DNA of 64,000 nt from Zelopaecilomyces penicillatus (Eukaryota > Ascomycota > Sordariomycetes > Hypocreales > Pseudodiploosporaceae). Positions 38,301 through 46,070 of this stretch are shown piece by piece. Position numbers and translations under genes: made by a program. The stretch is taken from assembly GCA_005765155.1 (NCBI GenBank), contig VCCP01000003.1, positions 5,766,001-5,830,000 on the forward strand, read 5' to 3'. The notes under the pieces are model-generated. The model saw nothing but the letters and a program-made list of their open reading frames with translations. It made no database searches and was not told where the DNA came from. Each line of letters opens with the position of its first letter. Within the stretch, counting starts at the first letter, position 1.

Positions 38301-39649
38301 AAACGTCTTCCGACAATCTTTCAGCTTCAATCAACCTTATGGAGGAAATTCGTCGTTATGACTCCCTGCTTGTGTTCAGTCAGCAACAAGTCCAAACTAA
38401 ATCAAACAAGGAGCTGCAACTCAAACACAGCAATCCTCAGCTCACAGTTCTTCTCACGGGTGCCAACGGATTCATTGGTACACAGATCCTGCGACAGCTG
38501 CTTGAGCATAAACGAGTTGCTCGCGTGATTGTGCTCGTGCGTGGTGAGACGGCCGAAGACGCTAGAAGCCGTACCGTTGATGCAGCGATGAAAGCTCTCT
38601 GGTGGAGCGAGTTTCATGGAGAGAAGCTTGAAGTTTGGCAGGGTGACTTATCGTTACCACATTTGGGACTTTGTGGGAAGCACTGGGATGTGCTGGAGAG
38701 TGGGACCTTGATCGATGCCATCATTCATAATGGGGCAACAGTACATTGGGCAAAGGGGTATGCTGCTCTGGAAGCCGTGAATGTGGGCTCGACAATGGAA
38801 CTGCTTCGCCTCGCAGTGATGACACCTACTATGAGATTTGTCCATATTACAGGCGGTCGAGAGTCGGTTGCTCAGGATGAACAAGAAGAGGATGTTGCTA
38901 AAGAGCTCTCTGTTGCTGATGCTCTCGGGTACAGTCAGACCAAGTTTGTGGCCGAGGCTGTTGTCAAACGCGCCGCTCTGCGACTTGCCGCCGAGTCGGA
39001 TCGCCGCATCACCATCGTCAGTCCGGGCTGCGTTATTGGAACCCCCACCGAGGGCGTAGCCAACGCGGATGATTACATCTGGCGACTGGTAGCGGCAAGC
39101 ATCAAATCGGGCATATGTAACATGGATGTGGCAAGCGATTGGATCCCGTTGACCGACGCGGCATCTACAGCGACGACGATTGTTGATGCAGCCCTAGAGC
39201 CAAGACACAAGCCATGTGTTGTCACGCAAGCCGCCGACGGCATGACATGGGAGAGCCTTTGGGTTATCTTGGAGGGAATGGGGTACAAGCTCGAGGCGAA
39301 GAGTACGACAGAGTGGTTAGCCGCCGTTCGGCAGAGTATTGCCATTGAGAGAGAAACACATCCGTTGTGGCCATTAGCGCATATGCTCGACAGCCAACAT
39401 ACGCAGGCGTCCAAGAAACAAAACGAGGGTCGTGGTGAGGATCGAGAAATATCTGCGAGGCTTAAAACGGCGGTGAAAAAGAGTGTCGAATTTTTGGGGA
39501 GGGTTGGGTTTCTACCGTTGCCGGCTGGGGCTTCACAGAATGCGACGCACATTGCTGTTACTGTTCACGGTAAAGATAAGGGTGCTTTTTTCAGGTCTGG
39601 GTTTCGAGATCGGAAGCTAGTTCCGGTGCCTTCAGGGCATGATTCGTGA
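32315..39649 (+). CDS. Two-module NRPS with terminal reductase (NRPS-B)
   Basis: Nonribosomal peptide synthetase of 2,444 residues in one exon. Start ATG at 32315; the frame opens upstream only with non-ATG codons. Order by residue: C-terminal half of a condensation domain (1 to about 265; the HHxxxDG half is absent), A1 (TSGSTGKPKG near 418, YGPTEN near 565), T1 (LGGDS near 844), C (DVYPC near 926, HHSLYDGW near 1047), A2 (TSGSTGTPKG near 1502, YGPAEC near 1633), T2 with unusual LSGLDSV (near 1941) in place of LGGDS, and reductase (TGANGFIG near 2048, GYSQTK near 2205). Expected product: a dipeptide released as aldehyde, which in related systems cyclises to a pyrazinone or is reduced further. 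Pocket residues read by hand: A1 D-G-W-F-L-G-G-A-C-K, A2 D-V-S-D-I-S-V-A-T-K; substrates not assigned. The A1 domain looks unlike the other four, which share WDG...LSY/LTY and CICIP-type motifs. Confidence 0.93.
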   Translation: MDQDGDLDRELLYWTRQLEGSQPAEFLCDKLRPVNLSGETETTNVKLDPSLDILLEQFCKAHDVTTSVVLLAALRVTHYRLTGISDATIGKLDDCPRSIPYLQCIRIKVEDDSFEELVHQVQSTTSQASANQNVPLHRIASHLQKHTEPSCQPLLRIAYMYHSQLERMAGYGQRIEQIAPGVVLAFDVQIHIFPENEGILAEFIFSKDLYDQKTIDSMMMVFKAILERGLKEPKVKISRLPLLTSESHTILQEFGLCKNEQTEYPRESSLIDIFRHQVATHPDRVAVKDSSTTLTYAQLDHQSDNLAYWLAKRCFAAETLVGVYANRSCQTITAFLGILKANLAYLPLDVKSPLGRTQIILSSIKGHKLVLLGSDIQLSAIQMNDVELCAISEALCCHADEFDLTQLTAPSATSLAYAMFTSGSTGKPKGVMVEHRGIVRLVKQNNLIRHLPDAPRMAHMANVAFDGSTWEIYAALMNGGTLVCIDPMAVLDYATLTRTFAQESIQTTFMTPALFKEYLVECPAVIGQLTALLIGGDRIDPQDVFTARRLTKCKIINGYGPTENTACSTFYSIPEDENCINGVPIGRAVSNSGAYIMDAQLRLVPLGVIGELVVTGDGLARGYNDPELDSGRFAFVTIAFSGQKVRAYRTGDYARCRPRDGELEFFGRIDAQVKIRGHRIELGDIEHAFSEHRCVRDAAVVVQKHEDRDAQLVAFVTIQETQIEADAVGLICTDQEAIPEVVNGQSDREYRMEKIQAKLRERLNAKLPPYMVPTSINIIDKMPINANGKVDRCMLAKRFQTRTTGRVAKRQPTTQLQRDMQRIWGQVLGFNPVSIGLGDGFFQLGGDSLGAMKVVSRARKAGIAIAVADIFRDPVLERVAACDATSMDVTSEAVPIFSLLGDNIDLESLISDVSTQCHLDPAAIQDVYPCTTLQEGLLSLSSKRPGDYILQSTLELSSKFSITDFRQAWEETAQKMDVLRTRIVQCGQQGLLQVVLNERLQWSEATGLNEYLQKDRAQPMEMGQPLARYAIIKDDHSAPKWFVWTIHHSLYDGWSLPLVLDAVEQVYFGKILQDRPQFKTFIKYLIQQDDKVVSEYWGDTLAGYDSPVFPCLPPAIQQPVTDMTKKHIISQSQKRRNHGVTTSNLIRAAWALVVGQLTDSEDVVFGCTVSGRNAPVNDIDEIAAPTIATVPIRVRIANDQLVVKYLQKIQSQSTDMIPFEQAGLQRIAKICPSSQQACKFQTLLIIQPEKEEEFPTNHPFGKWQDTRQTFCNTYALELEVQLGTDSIAVTASFDSRVIEPWTVSNLLGRLEAVLQFFDNAGPKQILADMEKITQKDLSQLWTWNGIVPVAEERCVHEMVQERVRSQPQAIALCAWDGELTYGEMDRLATNLASHLVGLGIAPGMLVPLCFEKSIWTTIGMLGVLKAGGSFVLLDPSLPEQRLRVICGQVKASIILSSALNESLSLRLVSQVIKINSAFFSSRELGFQQQRTPQCPQSIMYVIFTSGSTGTPKGVMITHRNIASAIRHQVKRFGFTTKSRVFDFSSYSFDVTISNLFATLVSGGCVCIPSDSDRKVRLAQSIVTLRADVVDLTPSVARMLQPEDVPQVETIILSGEAIHINDMKHWWGKAKVLNVYGPAECTATSTINNTSSSLEEATRIGTGAGQVTWVVDPEDCHSLVPLGCIGELLLEGPLVGRGYLEDPEKTVTAFINDPAWLVRGAPGQPGRNGRLYKTGDLVRYNEDGSLTFIGRKDTQIKIRGQRVELSEIEHHVQECIPDAAQVVAEVITLEGCHASITLAVFIRFSGNTTTSGEIESIPVSIYSIPSDVYDELAGRLPSYMVPTVFFSIRELPITASGKMDRKQLREIGQSFEPECLLGAKTKHTQPDAGGVDVIVNTEQPAFALAQWLSELRSSWGWEGLACKGDAATGIEDGFTDVFLHLSGLDSVNMMSLVYFISQQFHVKVEMALLMDRKTTIRSLAGFISDLKEAAIAGIPIKTSSDNLSASINLMEEIRRYDSLLVFSQQQVQTKSNKELQLKHSNPQLTVLLTGANGFIGTQILRQLLEHKRVARVIVLVRGETAEDARSRTVDAAMKALWWSEFHGEKLEVWQGDLSLPHLGLCGKHWDVLESGTLIDAIIHNGATVHWAKGYAALEAVNVGSTMELLRLAVMTPTMRFVHITGGRESVAQDEQEEDVAKELSVADALGYSQTKFVAEAVVKRAALRLAAESDRRITIVSPGCVIGTPTEGVANADDYIWRLVAASIKSGICNMDVASDWIPLTDAASTATTIVDAALEPRHKPCVVTQAADGMTWESLWVILEGMGYKLEAKSTTEWLAAVRQSIAIERETHPLWPLAHMLDSQHTQASKKQNEGRGEDREISARLKTAVKKSVEFLGRVGFLPLPAGASQNATHIAVTVHGKDKGAFFRSGFRDRKLVPVPSGHDS

Positions 39650-39962
39650 AGTTGCTAGAATTGTGAATACCCAACAAACACTGTTATGAATAAAATACTC
39701 GTACATCCGGTACAGCTGGGTTCTTTTTAGCCTTACACTTTTCACTCTTTTGCAGCGATTGGTGTTTTGTGACAGGATTTCATGGTTTGATCAGCTGGAG
39801 AATAGTCATCACAGTTACAGACCATAATCACAACAAAGCCTGGCCAGGTCTAAAACAACAACAACTTCAATATAAGGGTTTCATTTAGATTTGATACAAC
39901 CAGCTTCTCAAGTCATTGGACGATAGTGTCCCATTAATCTATCCATCACTGTCCTTACTACC
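39650..39962. other. Intergenic, NRPS-B to Cys-rich gene
   Basis: 313 bases between two convergent genes, with an AATAAA at 39689-39694 shortly after the NRPS-B stop. Nothing else seen. Confidence 0.5.
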
Positions 39963-41099
39963 TCAGTCAAGAGAATCGCGCACATCCTTGATTCTGTCAT
40001 TTGATGAGCTGTCCAGAATGTCAATTCCCCTCATTGGATCTTTGGTGTAGTAATCCAGGCTGCTGTCAGTAAGGGTGGAAATTAACCTGATAAAACGGTC
40101 GTGTCGTAACAGCTCACATGATGTCGCACAGTTGCGATCGTCACACCATGTAATATGCTTTGTCTCCTCGTCATCAAAATGACCATAACTTTCCGGATCC
40201 AACAGCCTGATCCAATCAGTATCCATGGAGCAGTTCCTTTCTATTAAAATAGAAAATCCGTGTCGAATGGCATAACCTTGTCTTTTGAACCAGCGGTCAG
40301 GCTCTCTGGTAGCTTGTTCCTCCTGGTCAAACACAATATGCATATTGCACACAACGCAAAAGACCGACGAATCCCACGATTTCGATTCACCAAAGCTGCC
40401 TTGCTCAAGCGAATCCAAACTCTCAAGTCGTGTCAGTGTAGTCTGCAGATGGGGACAAAAGGCGGCAGGGCATGCTTTGTGGATATCCTGGAGCTTTGCT
40501 AAGCAAGCTTCCACAAAATCGACTCCTTCATCCGTGTCGACTGATGCTTTCCAAGAGGCTTCAATTCTGTGGTATTTTTTGTCGCGAACATGACTGACAC
40601 TGGCCTGGGCGCATTGGCAGGTGGGCTCTGGGCATTTCATTTCGCTGGTCTCTCCTCGGCGTTTGCGACCCCATTCATGGACATCTGCCAACGAAAACTC
40701 CACGTGTGGGCAGACGACACATTTTCCTTGGTGGCCAATACATTTTCGGCTCAAATCGGAAGCCTTGCGTTGACTTGCAGAGAAAAAAACTGCAGCGTGT
40801 TTCTGTCCACACAATGAACAGTGAAGAGGGTTCAAGAGCCTTACAAATCGCCTGCCGTAATCTGGCGAGGCTCTAGCCCTTTGGCAAGCTTGGCAAAAGG
40901 GGATAGCCATTTTCTCCTTGCATGAGAAGCTTGGCGTAACAACGCCATCACAGATCTCATTGCTATCATAAGTGTCGTAGCTCTCACAGGTCTCCCAGCT
41001 CTCACAGGTCTCGTAGCCATCTTCAGTGTCGTTGTCAAGAGGCAAGTGGTCCTGCTCAAGTGAAGCAGAATGTGTGGCTGAGGGCTTTTGATCCGACAT
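39963..41099 (-). CDS. Cys-rich conserved fungal hypothetical protein
   Basis: Single-exon gene of 378 residues, start ATG at 41099. The N-terminal 50 residues are acidic and repetitive (YETCESWETCESYDTYDS). Then comes a cysteine-rich part with paired cysteines (FCQACQRAR; RFVRLLNPLHCSLCGQKH; RKCIGHQGKCVVCPH; CPEPTCQC) that could bind zinc. The pattern 'arginine-rich stretch, RLLNP.HCS.C, ASQRKA, R.CIGH' resembles a family of unknown function common in filamentous fungi, often annotated as F-box-like; I see no clear F-box here. No link to metabolite synthesis can be shown. It is the first non-cluster-like gene right of NRPS-B. Confidence 0.75.
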   Translation of the reverse strand: MSDQKPSATHSASLEQDHLPLDNDTEDGYETCESWETCESYDTYDSNEICDGVVTPSFSCKEKMAIPFCQACQRARASPDYGRRFVRLLNPLHCSLCGQKHAAVFFSASQRKASDLSRKCIGHQGKCVVCPHVEFSLADVHEWGRKRRGETSEMKCPEPTCQCAQASVSHVRDKKYHRIEASWKASVDTDEGVDFVEACLAKLQDIHKACPAAFCPHLQTTLTRLESLDSLEQGSFGESKSWDSSVFCVVCNMHIVFDQEEQATREPDRWFKRQGYAIRHGFSILIERNCSMDTDWIRLLDPESYGHFDDEETKHITWCDDRNCATSCELLRHDRFIRLISTLTDSSLDYYTKDPMRGIDILDSSSNDRIKDVRDSLD

Positions 41100-41713
41100 G
41101 CTGGTCGCGGTGCTGAGTTCCTATTTTCGCAAAGGCAAGGGGCAAGGTCTTTGTTTGGCATGGTTGAGAGTAGAAGGACTTTTCTGTGTGTACCTTGGGA
41201 GGTCATGGAGTTTTACTTTTTAAGTTTGAATTATGGTGAAGAAAATGTGAGGCAATGCTTCTTCACTTTGACTTTTTGCCACATGGAATAGACCACGTGC
41301 CTTGTCCTTCTCGAGCAGGTAACCTTGGGCGAGATGGCGTTTGGTGCACTTCGGCGGGCGGAGCCAAAGGTTCGAACTTGCATATCCATAATATATTGAG
41401 AAAGGGTCGTATTCCTTGATGGGAGGAAAATGTATAAACACACAAACTGACTGCCCAGTGAGACGCATATATCTGGGTTCTTGAAGACTCTAACTTGTAA
41501 GCAGCTGTTGCCAGTACTATGGCTTTAGAGAGAGAAAACGAATTCATCTAATTTCTGGCTGCCAGCTGCCACTGACGGTTGTGCCAACTGGCAAATGTAT
41601 TTCTACAACAAAACCCCAAGCCAGCCGTCTCCCTCGATCATCATCCACAAAACTTCAACACACTCGTCACTAAAATCCCAATTTCTCAATCTTTTCTCTC
41701 CTAATCTGCCATC
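41100..41713. other. Intergenic region
   Basis: 614 bases between the starts of the Cys-rich gene and the coiled-coil remnant. Short open frames only; it presumably contains the promoter of the Cys-rich gene. Confidence 0.4.
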
Positions 41714-42307
41714 ATGGCAACCCCCACAGTTGCCTCTACTGACAACCAGGCGAAATGGAAGGAGCTGGCGACTGTTGCCTTGTCCAGTCTTCAATTTCTG
41801 TATTGAAAGCCTCAGCAGACAAAACTCAGCAACATAGACAAAGAAGTCAAGTCTGCGTCCCAGAAGGTTGTTGAGTTAACCAAGCGTTTGGATGACCATC
41901 TGAGAGAAATGCATAAGAAATCCGCCAAGGCAAAGGAGAAGCTTCTAGCTGTGGAAGCTCTAACCATGAGCAATAAAAAAAGTGAGTGACGGCGGGTTTT
42001 GACCGACAACAAGACAAAGCTAAACATTATACAGAATCAAGCGACACAAAATGGTATTCGAAAGATTTGCCATGAAGATCAACGCCATGCTCTGGAGGCT
42101 GAAGATGAACAACTATGACGTTGCCACCTGCCGAAGTTGAACAACTCGGACATTGCCGACTGTCAACGCGCGATCGAACGGCTCTGTGGCGGACACGATA
42201 AGCTCCGAGAGTCCTTGGCAGAAAAGGGCTCTACCATGGAATACTTTGAAATGCTGCAAAAGCATGAAGTAGAGATACAAACAATGAGCGATCGTCTCTC
42301 AGGGTAG
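41714..42307 (+). pseudogene. Coiled-coil protein gene, interrupted
   Basis: From ATG 41714 the frame reads 30 codons, meets TGA at 41804-41806, then continues in the same frame for nearly 60 codons of strong coiled-coil composition (VKSASQKVVELTKRLDDHL and following). A plausible intron (gtgagt at 41982 to acag at 42034) follows. After it, different frames give more coiled-coil-like sequence (RKICHEDQRHALEAEDEQL; RESLAEKGSTMEYFEMLQKH) separated by stops, ending at TAG 42305-42307. The in-frame TGA and the frame changes suggest decay; stop readthrough is the less likely alternative. No family recognised. The copied NRPS fragment lies directly downstream. Confidence 0.45.
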
Positions 42308-42391
42308 AGGGTGGGTGAGGCCAGCACTCGTCAGGTTGAGGTTGGCATTGCGACTGGCAGCAGTGTCACTCGGCGTAGTGGTCACGGTGGC

Positions 42392-42569
42392 CAGGGTTGT
42401 AAACCCGGAGGATTGCCATTCTTTGGTCCCCTGGGGCTGTATAGGGGAACTTCTTCTTGAAGGGCCACTTGTTGGCCTCGGCTATTTGGAAGATCCTGAA
42501 AAAACTGCGACGGCCTTCATTGACGACCCAGCATGGCTACTCTGAGGTGTCCCTAATCAGCCAGGCCGA
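42392..42569 (+). repeat. Copied fragment of the NRPS-B second adenylation domain
   Basis: Bases 42403-42539 align without gaps to 37326-37462 inside NRPS-B, with about 10 mismatches in 137 by eye (roughly 93% identity). Weaker similarity continues to about 42569. It would encode NPEDCHSLVPWGCIGELLLE and the following residues of the A-domain between cores A5 and A7, then a TGA stop at 42543-42545. It is a non-functional gene fragment, in the same orientation as its source about 5 kb away. Confidence 0.88.
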
Positions 42570-42801
42570 CTTTGGCGCCCCTCCATATTCACAAAGTTTC
42601 TTGGAGTTTTCGACGATGAATGTAGTGTCAGTTGTAGGATAGCTATCAAAGTTGTTTGCAGATTCCAAGCGCTTCTCTCAGTTTAACATCTTTACACAAA
42701 TGACTACATTAATTCACATTTCTTGCTGCGCTTTGCTGCTGGGAGTTGGCAGCTGGACTGGTTGACTATTTATACTGGTCAGTCCACTCTAATTTTAATC
42801 T

Positions 42802-42857
42802 AGCAATTCCCGGCAATCTCAGCAATCCCAGCAATCCCAGCAATCCCAGCAATTTCC
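42802..42857 (+). repeat. Nine-base tandem repeat (AGCAATCCC)
   Basis: About six imperfect copies of a 9-base unit, gcaatccca, in the leader region 120 bases before the small gene at 42974. It would read (NPS)n in one frame, but there is no sign that it is translated. Confidence 0.8.
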
Positions 42858-42973
42858 ACCTCTCATTATCGCCTGGCATCTATCACATACTTCATACACC
42901 GATCCCGACTATCACCATGTTTCCTGGGTTCCTACCGCAGCCGAAGGTGCTTCACTAAACCCCATCAGCAACC

Positions 42974-43419
42974 ATGACAGCCCTACCAATGCTCGTCTCT
43001 TCCATAATTCTCACGTGGCCAGCCACTATAGCATGGATTGTGTATACCAAAAGAGAAGAAAGCCATCGCCTTGTTCTCATAGCGCTACAGCAGGAAGTAA
43101 GAGGCCTGAAAAATGCCGACCAGGAACGAACCACGAATGTTGCAAATATAGAGAAGGGTCTGCTCAAGCACATTGAGGCTCTGAGACACACCTGCTTGGA
43201 AAGAAAGTACACGTAAGTCCGCCATCAAACCTAGCTTGTGTTCACCCACACTTGAAGTTGAGGCTAATTTAATTGTCTCCAAGGTTTGAGAACAACCTCA
43301 ACTCCATCAAGTTTCGGTTATATTCCTATGAAGACCAAGACAGGTTATCTTCATCATACGATACAATTGAGCGACAGGAAACCATGCAACATGGGTTCCG
43401 TGGTCCGGATACCCGTTAA
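42974..43419 (+). CDS. Small membrane-anchored coiled-coil protein, two exons
   Basis: Predicted 124-residue protein. Exons 42974-43212 and 43284-43419 are joined by a 71-base intron (gtaagt...ccaag, phase 2). The N-terminus has one hydrophobic helix (LPMLVSSIILTWPATIAWIV) followed by a charged, helical, coiled-coil-like stretch (LQQEVRGLKNADQERTTNVA). The C-terminal exon is polar (RLYSYEDQDRLSSSYDTIER). No family recognised. The clean donor and acceptor, with open sequence on both sides, are the main support. Its neighbour upstream is also coiled-coil, so the two may once have been related, but I could not align them by eye. Confidence 0.5.
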
Positions 43420-44410
43420 AGCCGGGTCGAATCTCGCCAGCTCGGTCAAACATGGTGCATACAGTTTTGTATCAAGGAGTGCCTCTAGCAATCAGGGTGT
43501 CAAAACTTTGTTTAACAGACAAGCGCGGAGTAAATAAGCATATGAGAAGCAGTCACAGCATGGTGGTTCTCCGGCCGATTTCTGCTCTTCCACGATGTGG
43601 GGCTTTATGATGATGTATGTTGACTAAAAATCGCAGTGTTGGAGACATTTGTGAAGACGCGCAAAGCGAGAGTCCTGAATGGCTTTAGGCAGTTTGCAAA
43701 CTAGGAAAGGATTGTTGTTAGATGCGTGCTGACAAGCAAGAATTGGTGTTGCGATTAAGGACTGGTTGATCTACGCAGAGACTATGGACAAACTCACTGA
43801 ACGAACTGGAAGACGGCAAAAAAGAAAAACAAGGTGGATATATACATCAACGAGCATAGCTTTTCTTTATTTCACAGAGGCGGAACTCACAAAATGAGCA
43901 ACAGGCCAGTTTCTCCAGCGGATATCGTCGTCGCTGCCAAGGACATTGGGGACATTGTGTCCACGAATGAGCCTAGCATCAACACGAACCAAAGCTGGGT
44001 CTATTTCGATGGCTATTGCCGTCGTAGGCACTGTTTCCGACAAACTTTGCGGCCAAGAAGCGCCTGAATCCATGATACGCACCAGATTACTGTAAAACAA
44101 GAGCTTCGTCGGGCCCTCTTGATGAACAAATCTCCAACTGTTCGTCTCTTCGACATGAGCGCCTTTGGAATTAGCTATAGCCATCTCAGGACGTAGGGAA
44201 GGAATGGCAAGGTGAAATTAGCAGGCTGTGATGTATCAGTCATATGACATGGGGTATTGAGAGCGCTGGTGAAGCGGAGTGATAGTATCTACATTATGAC
44301 TTCACAGTAATACAGGCACTTGTGTTACCATCGCAGTTGCATTAATAAGTGATATAAACTTGAATATCCGTATATTTAAATGACAGTCCGTTGTTTACTA
44401 AATACCCAGC
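43420..44410. other. Intergenic with one weak minus-strand frame
   Basis: About 1 kb. A 105-codon frame at 44184-43867 on the minus strand starts with ATG and has protein-like composition (TAIAIEIDPALVRVDARLI), but I recognise no family and no expression signal. It may be a small gene or a remnant. Confidence 0.35.
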
Positions 44411-45964
44411 TTAAAAGCTTCCAACGTACGCGTTAAAGTTATAAGTCTCACACGAAGCGCTAATCTCCTTCTTACTATCCCCTCCCAAGAGTCTCCTCCC
44501 CTCCCGCGCAAGGCCAAAGGACTGCTTGCCCGTAGCCATAGTAAAGTTGAATGTGTGAATACCTGCCTCTGCTCTAATCGTCACTGGTGCCCTACCACCG
44601 CTGGTAACGGTAAGGTCCGCAGGCTGGGTGAGCAAAGTGCTGACGAAGACAACATCATCAATAAGTTCGGCGCCCCTTGGGACTCCCCACTTGTCTTTGG
44701 TGCAGCGCGCATCCTTGGGGTGAGGTCGATACCAGTATACAATCTCGTCTGTGTCGACGACGGGAGCGGACTTGCCGGCTTTATAGGCGGCGATGTATGG
44801 CTTGGAGAGGGTGCGCCAGCCGGCGTGGTCAAACCCGGTGGCCCATTCGCTGGAGCCATCGTCGCTGTGGTTGGGTTCTGGGCCGCTGTGGGAAGTAATA
44901 ATGTCAGTAAGAGTCATTCAGACAAGATAGCGAGAGAAGTGTATCATGTGAGGGTGAAACTTACGAAATATAGTGGCTTTCACCAAAATCTGAGGATTTC
45001 CATCGTTAGTTGGGTCACATTCCAAAGCGGAGAGGTGGTTGATAGCTTACCGTTCCAGCTAATGATTTCGACAAGAGCAGGCTTCATTTCAAGCATTTGC
45101 TGCCAACGGAGCTGGGGCTGGTCCTCGCAGATGAAAACCCAGTTCTTGGTGTTGAAGTGTGTAGAGAACCAAGGCGACACAGCTAGTATGAACATGTGAG
45201 TAACGACAAACAAACAAAAAAAGACAAACGCGAGATACTAGCACTCACGAGCCATGTATGGCCTTCCACCAAGACCTTTCAGAAATCTGTCATCCCAAAT
45301 AGTCGTCATCGGACCCTCAATGACGCTGTTGCCGCCATCCGTGGGCCAAGCATACCACGAAAACGCGCCGTCGATACCGTTGGTCACATGAGGAAGCGAA
45401 GCTGGGTCCTGCATCATAGGGATAACCGTGAGTTTCTTGCCCGGAAGAGCCTGTTTGACCGCATTCCAGTTCATGCTGTCGCCGACAAAGGTGCTCACGA
45501 GGGAGCCGCCATTGTAGAACGCCTGCGCCTTGTGGTCGTGGTAGTTGCCCAGGATGTTGGAGATCTCAACAGTATCTCCATTTGACCAGTATGCAAAGTC
45601 AAACGAGATGAACACCTTGAAGTCCATCTGTGCAGCTGCTTCGTAAGCATTGGCGAGCTGTTTGGGGGTGTAGCTATCGACGCGAGGAGGAGCGCAGTTG
45701 AGTGCGAATCCGTCGATGCCAATCTCCTTGGCTTGTTGAATGTCTTCTTTCCAGTCCTGGACGGTGTACTTTTCCACAATGCCCACCTGATACATGAAGG
45801 ATTAGCAGTCAGTAACACTGTCTCTTTAATCTATAGAGATTTCAAGCATATCATACCATGAAATGCGCATACACAGCTTTGGCATCTTGCGCCAAAGTAA
45901 CGGCTGGCATGAAAGACAGCAGCGCCACGGCAACTGCCGTCAGGCTTGTCAACTTAAAGACCAT
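44411..45964 (-). CDS. GH71 alpha-1,3-glucanase (mutanase), secreted
   Basis: Secreted glycoside hydrolase family 71 enzyme, 425 residues, expected to cleave alpha-1,3-glucan in fungal cell walls. Exons: 45964-45857, 45786-45249, 45182-45051, 44989-44965, 44885-44411; introns are GT...AG and phases add up (0, 1, 1, 2). The exon of 25 bases carries the conserved DFGESHYIS. N-terminal signal peptide with cleavage likely after VTLA (residues 1-22). The mature start (VYAHFMVG...YTVQDWKEDIQQAKEIGIDGFALN, split here by an intron) and ISWNDFGESHY are typical GH71 marks. The C-terminal part has the small beta domain usual in the family; no CBM24 module is seen. Likely a general wall-remodelling or mycoparasitism enzyme, not part of the metabolite cluster. 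Confidence 0.9.
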
Positions 45965-46060
45965 GGCTTCGATATAATAATGGCAATAGAACAATATGCC
46001 TTCTTTTCAACTCAAGGATGAGTATAGAGCTACATATTCAAGTTGGTGGAGGCCGTTATG

Positions 46061-46070
46061 CCTTTATATA
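46061..46070 (-). promoter_or_regulatory. TATA box of the GH71 gene
   Basis: TATATAAAGG on the minus strand, about 100 bases upstream of the GH71 ATG, a normal spacing for a core promoter with a short leader. Confidence 0.5.
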
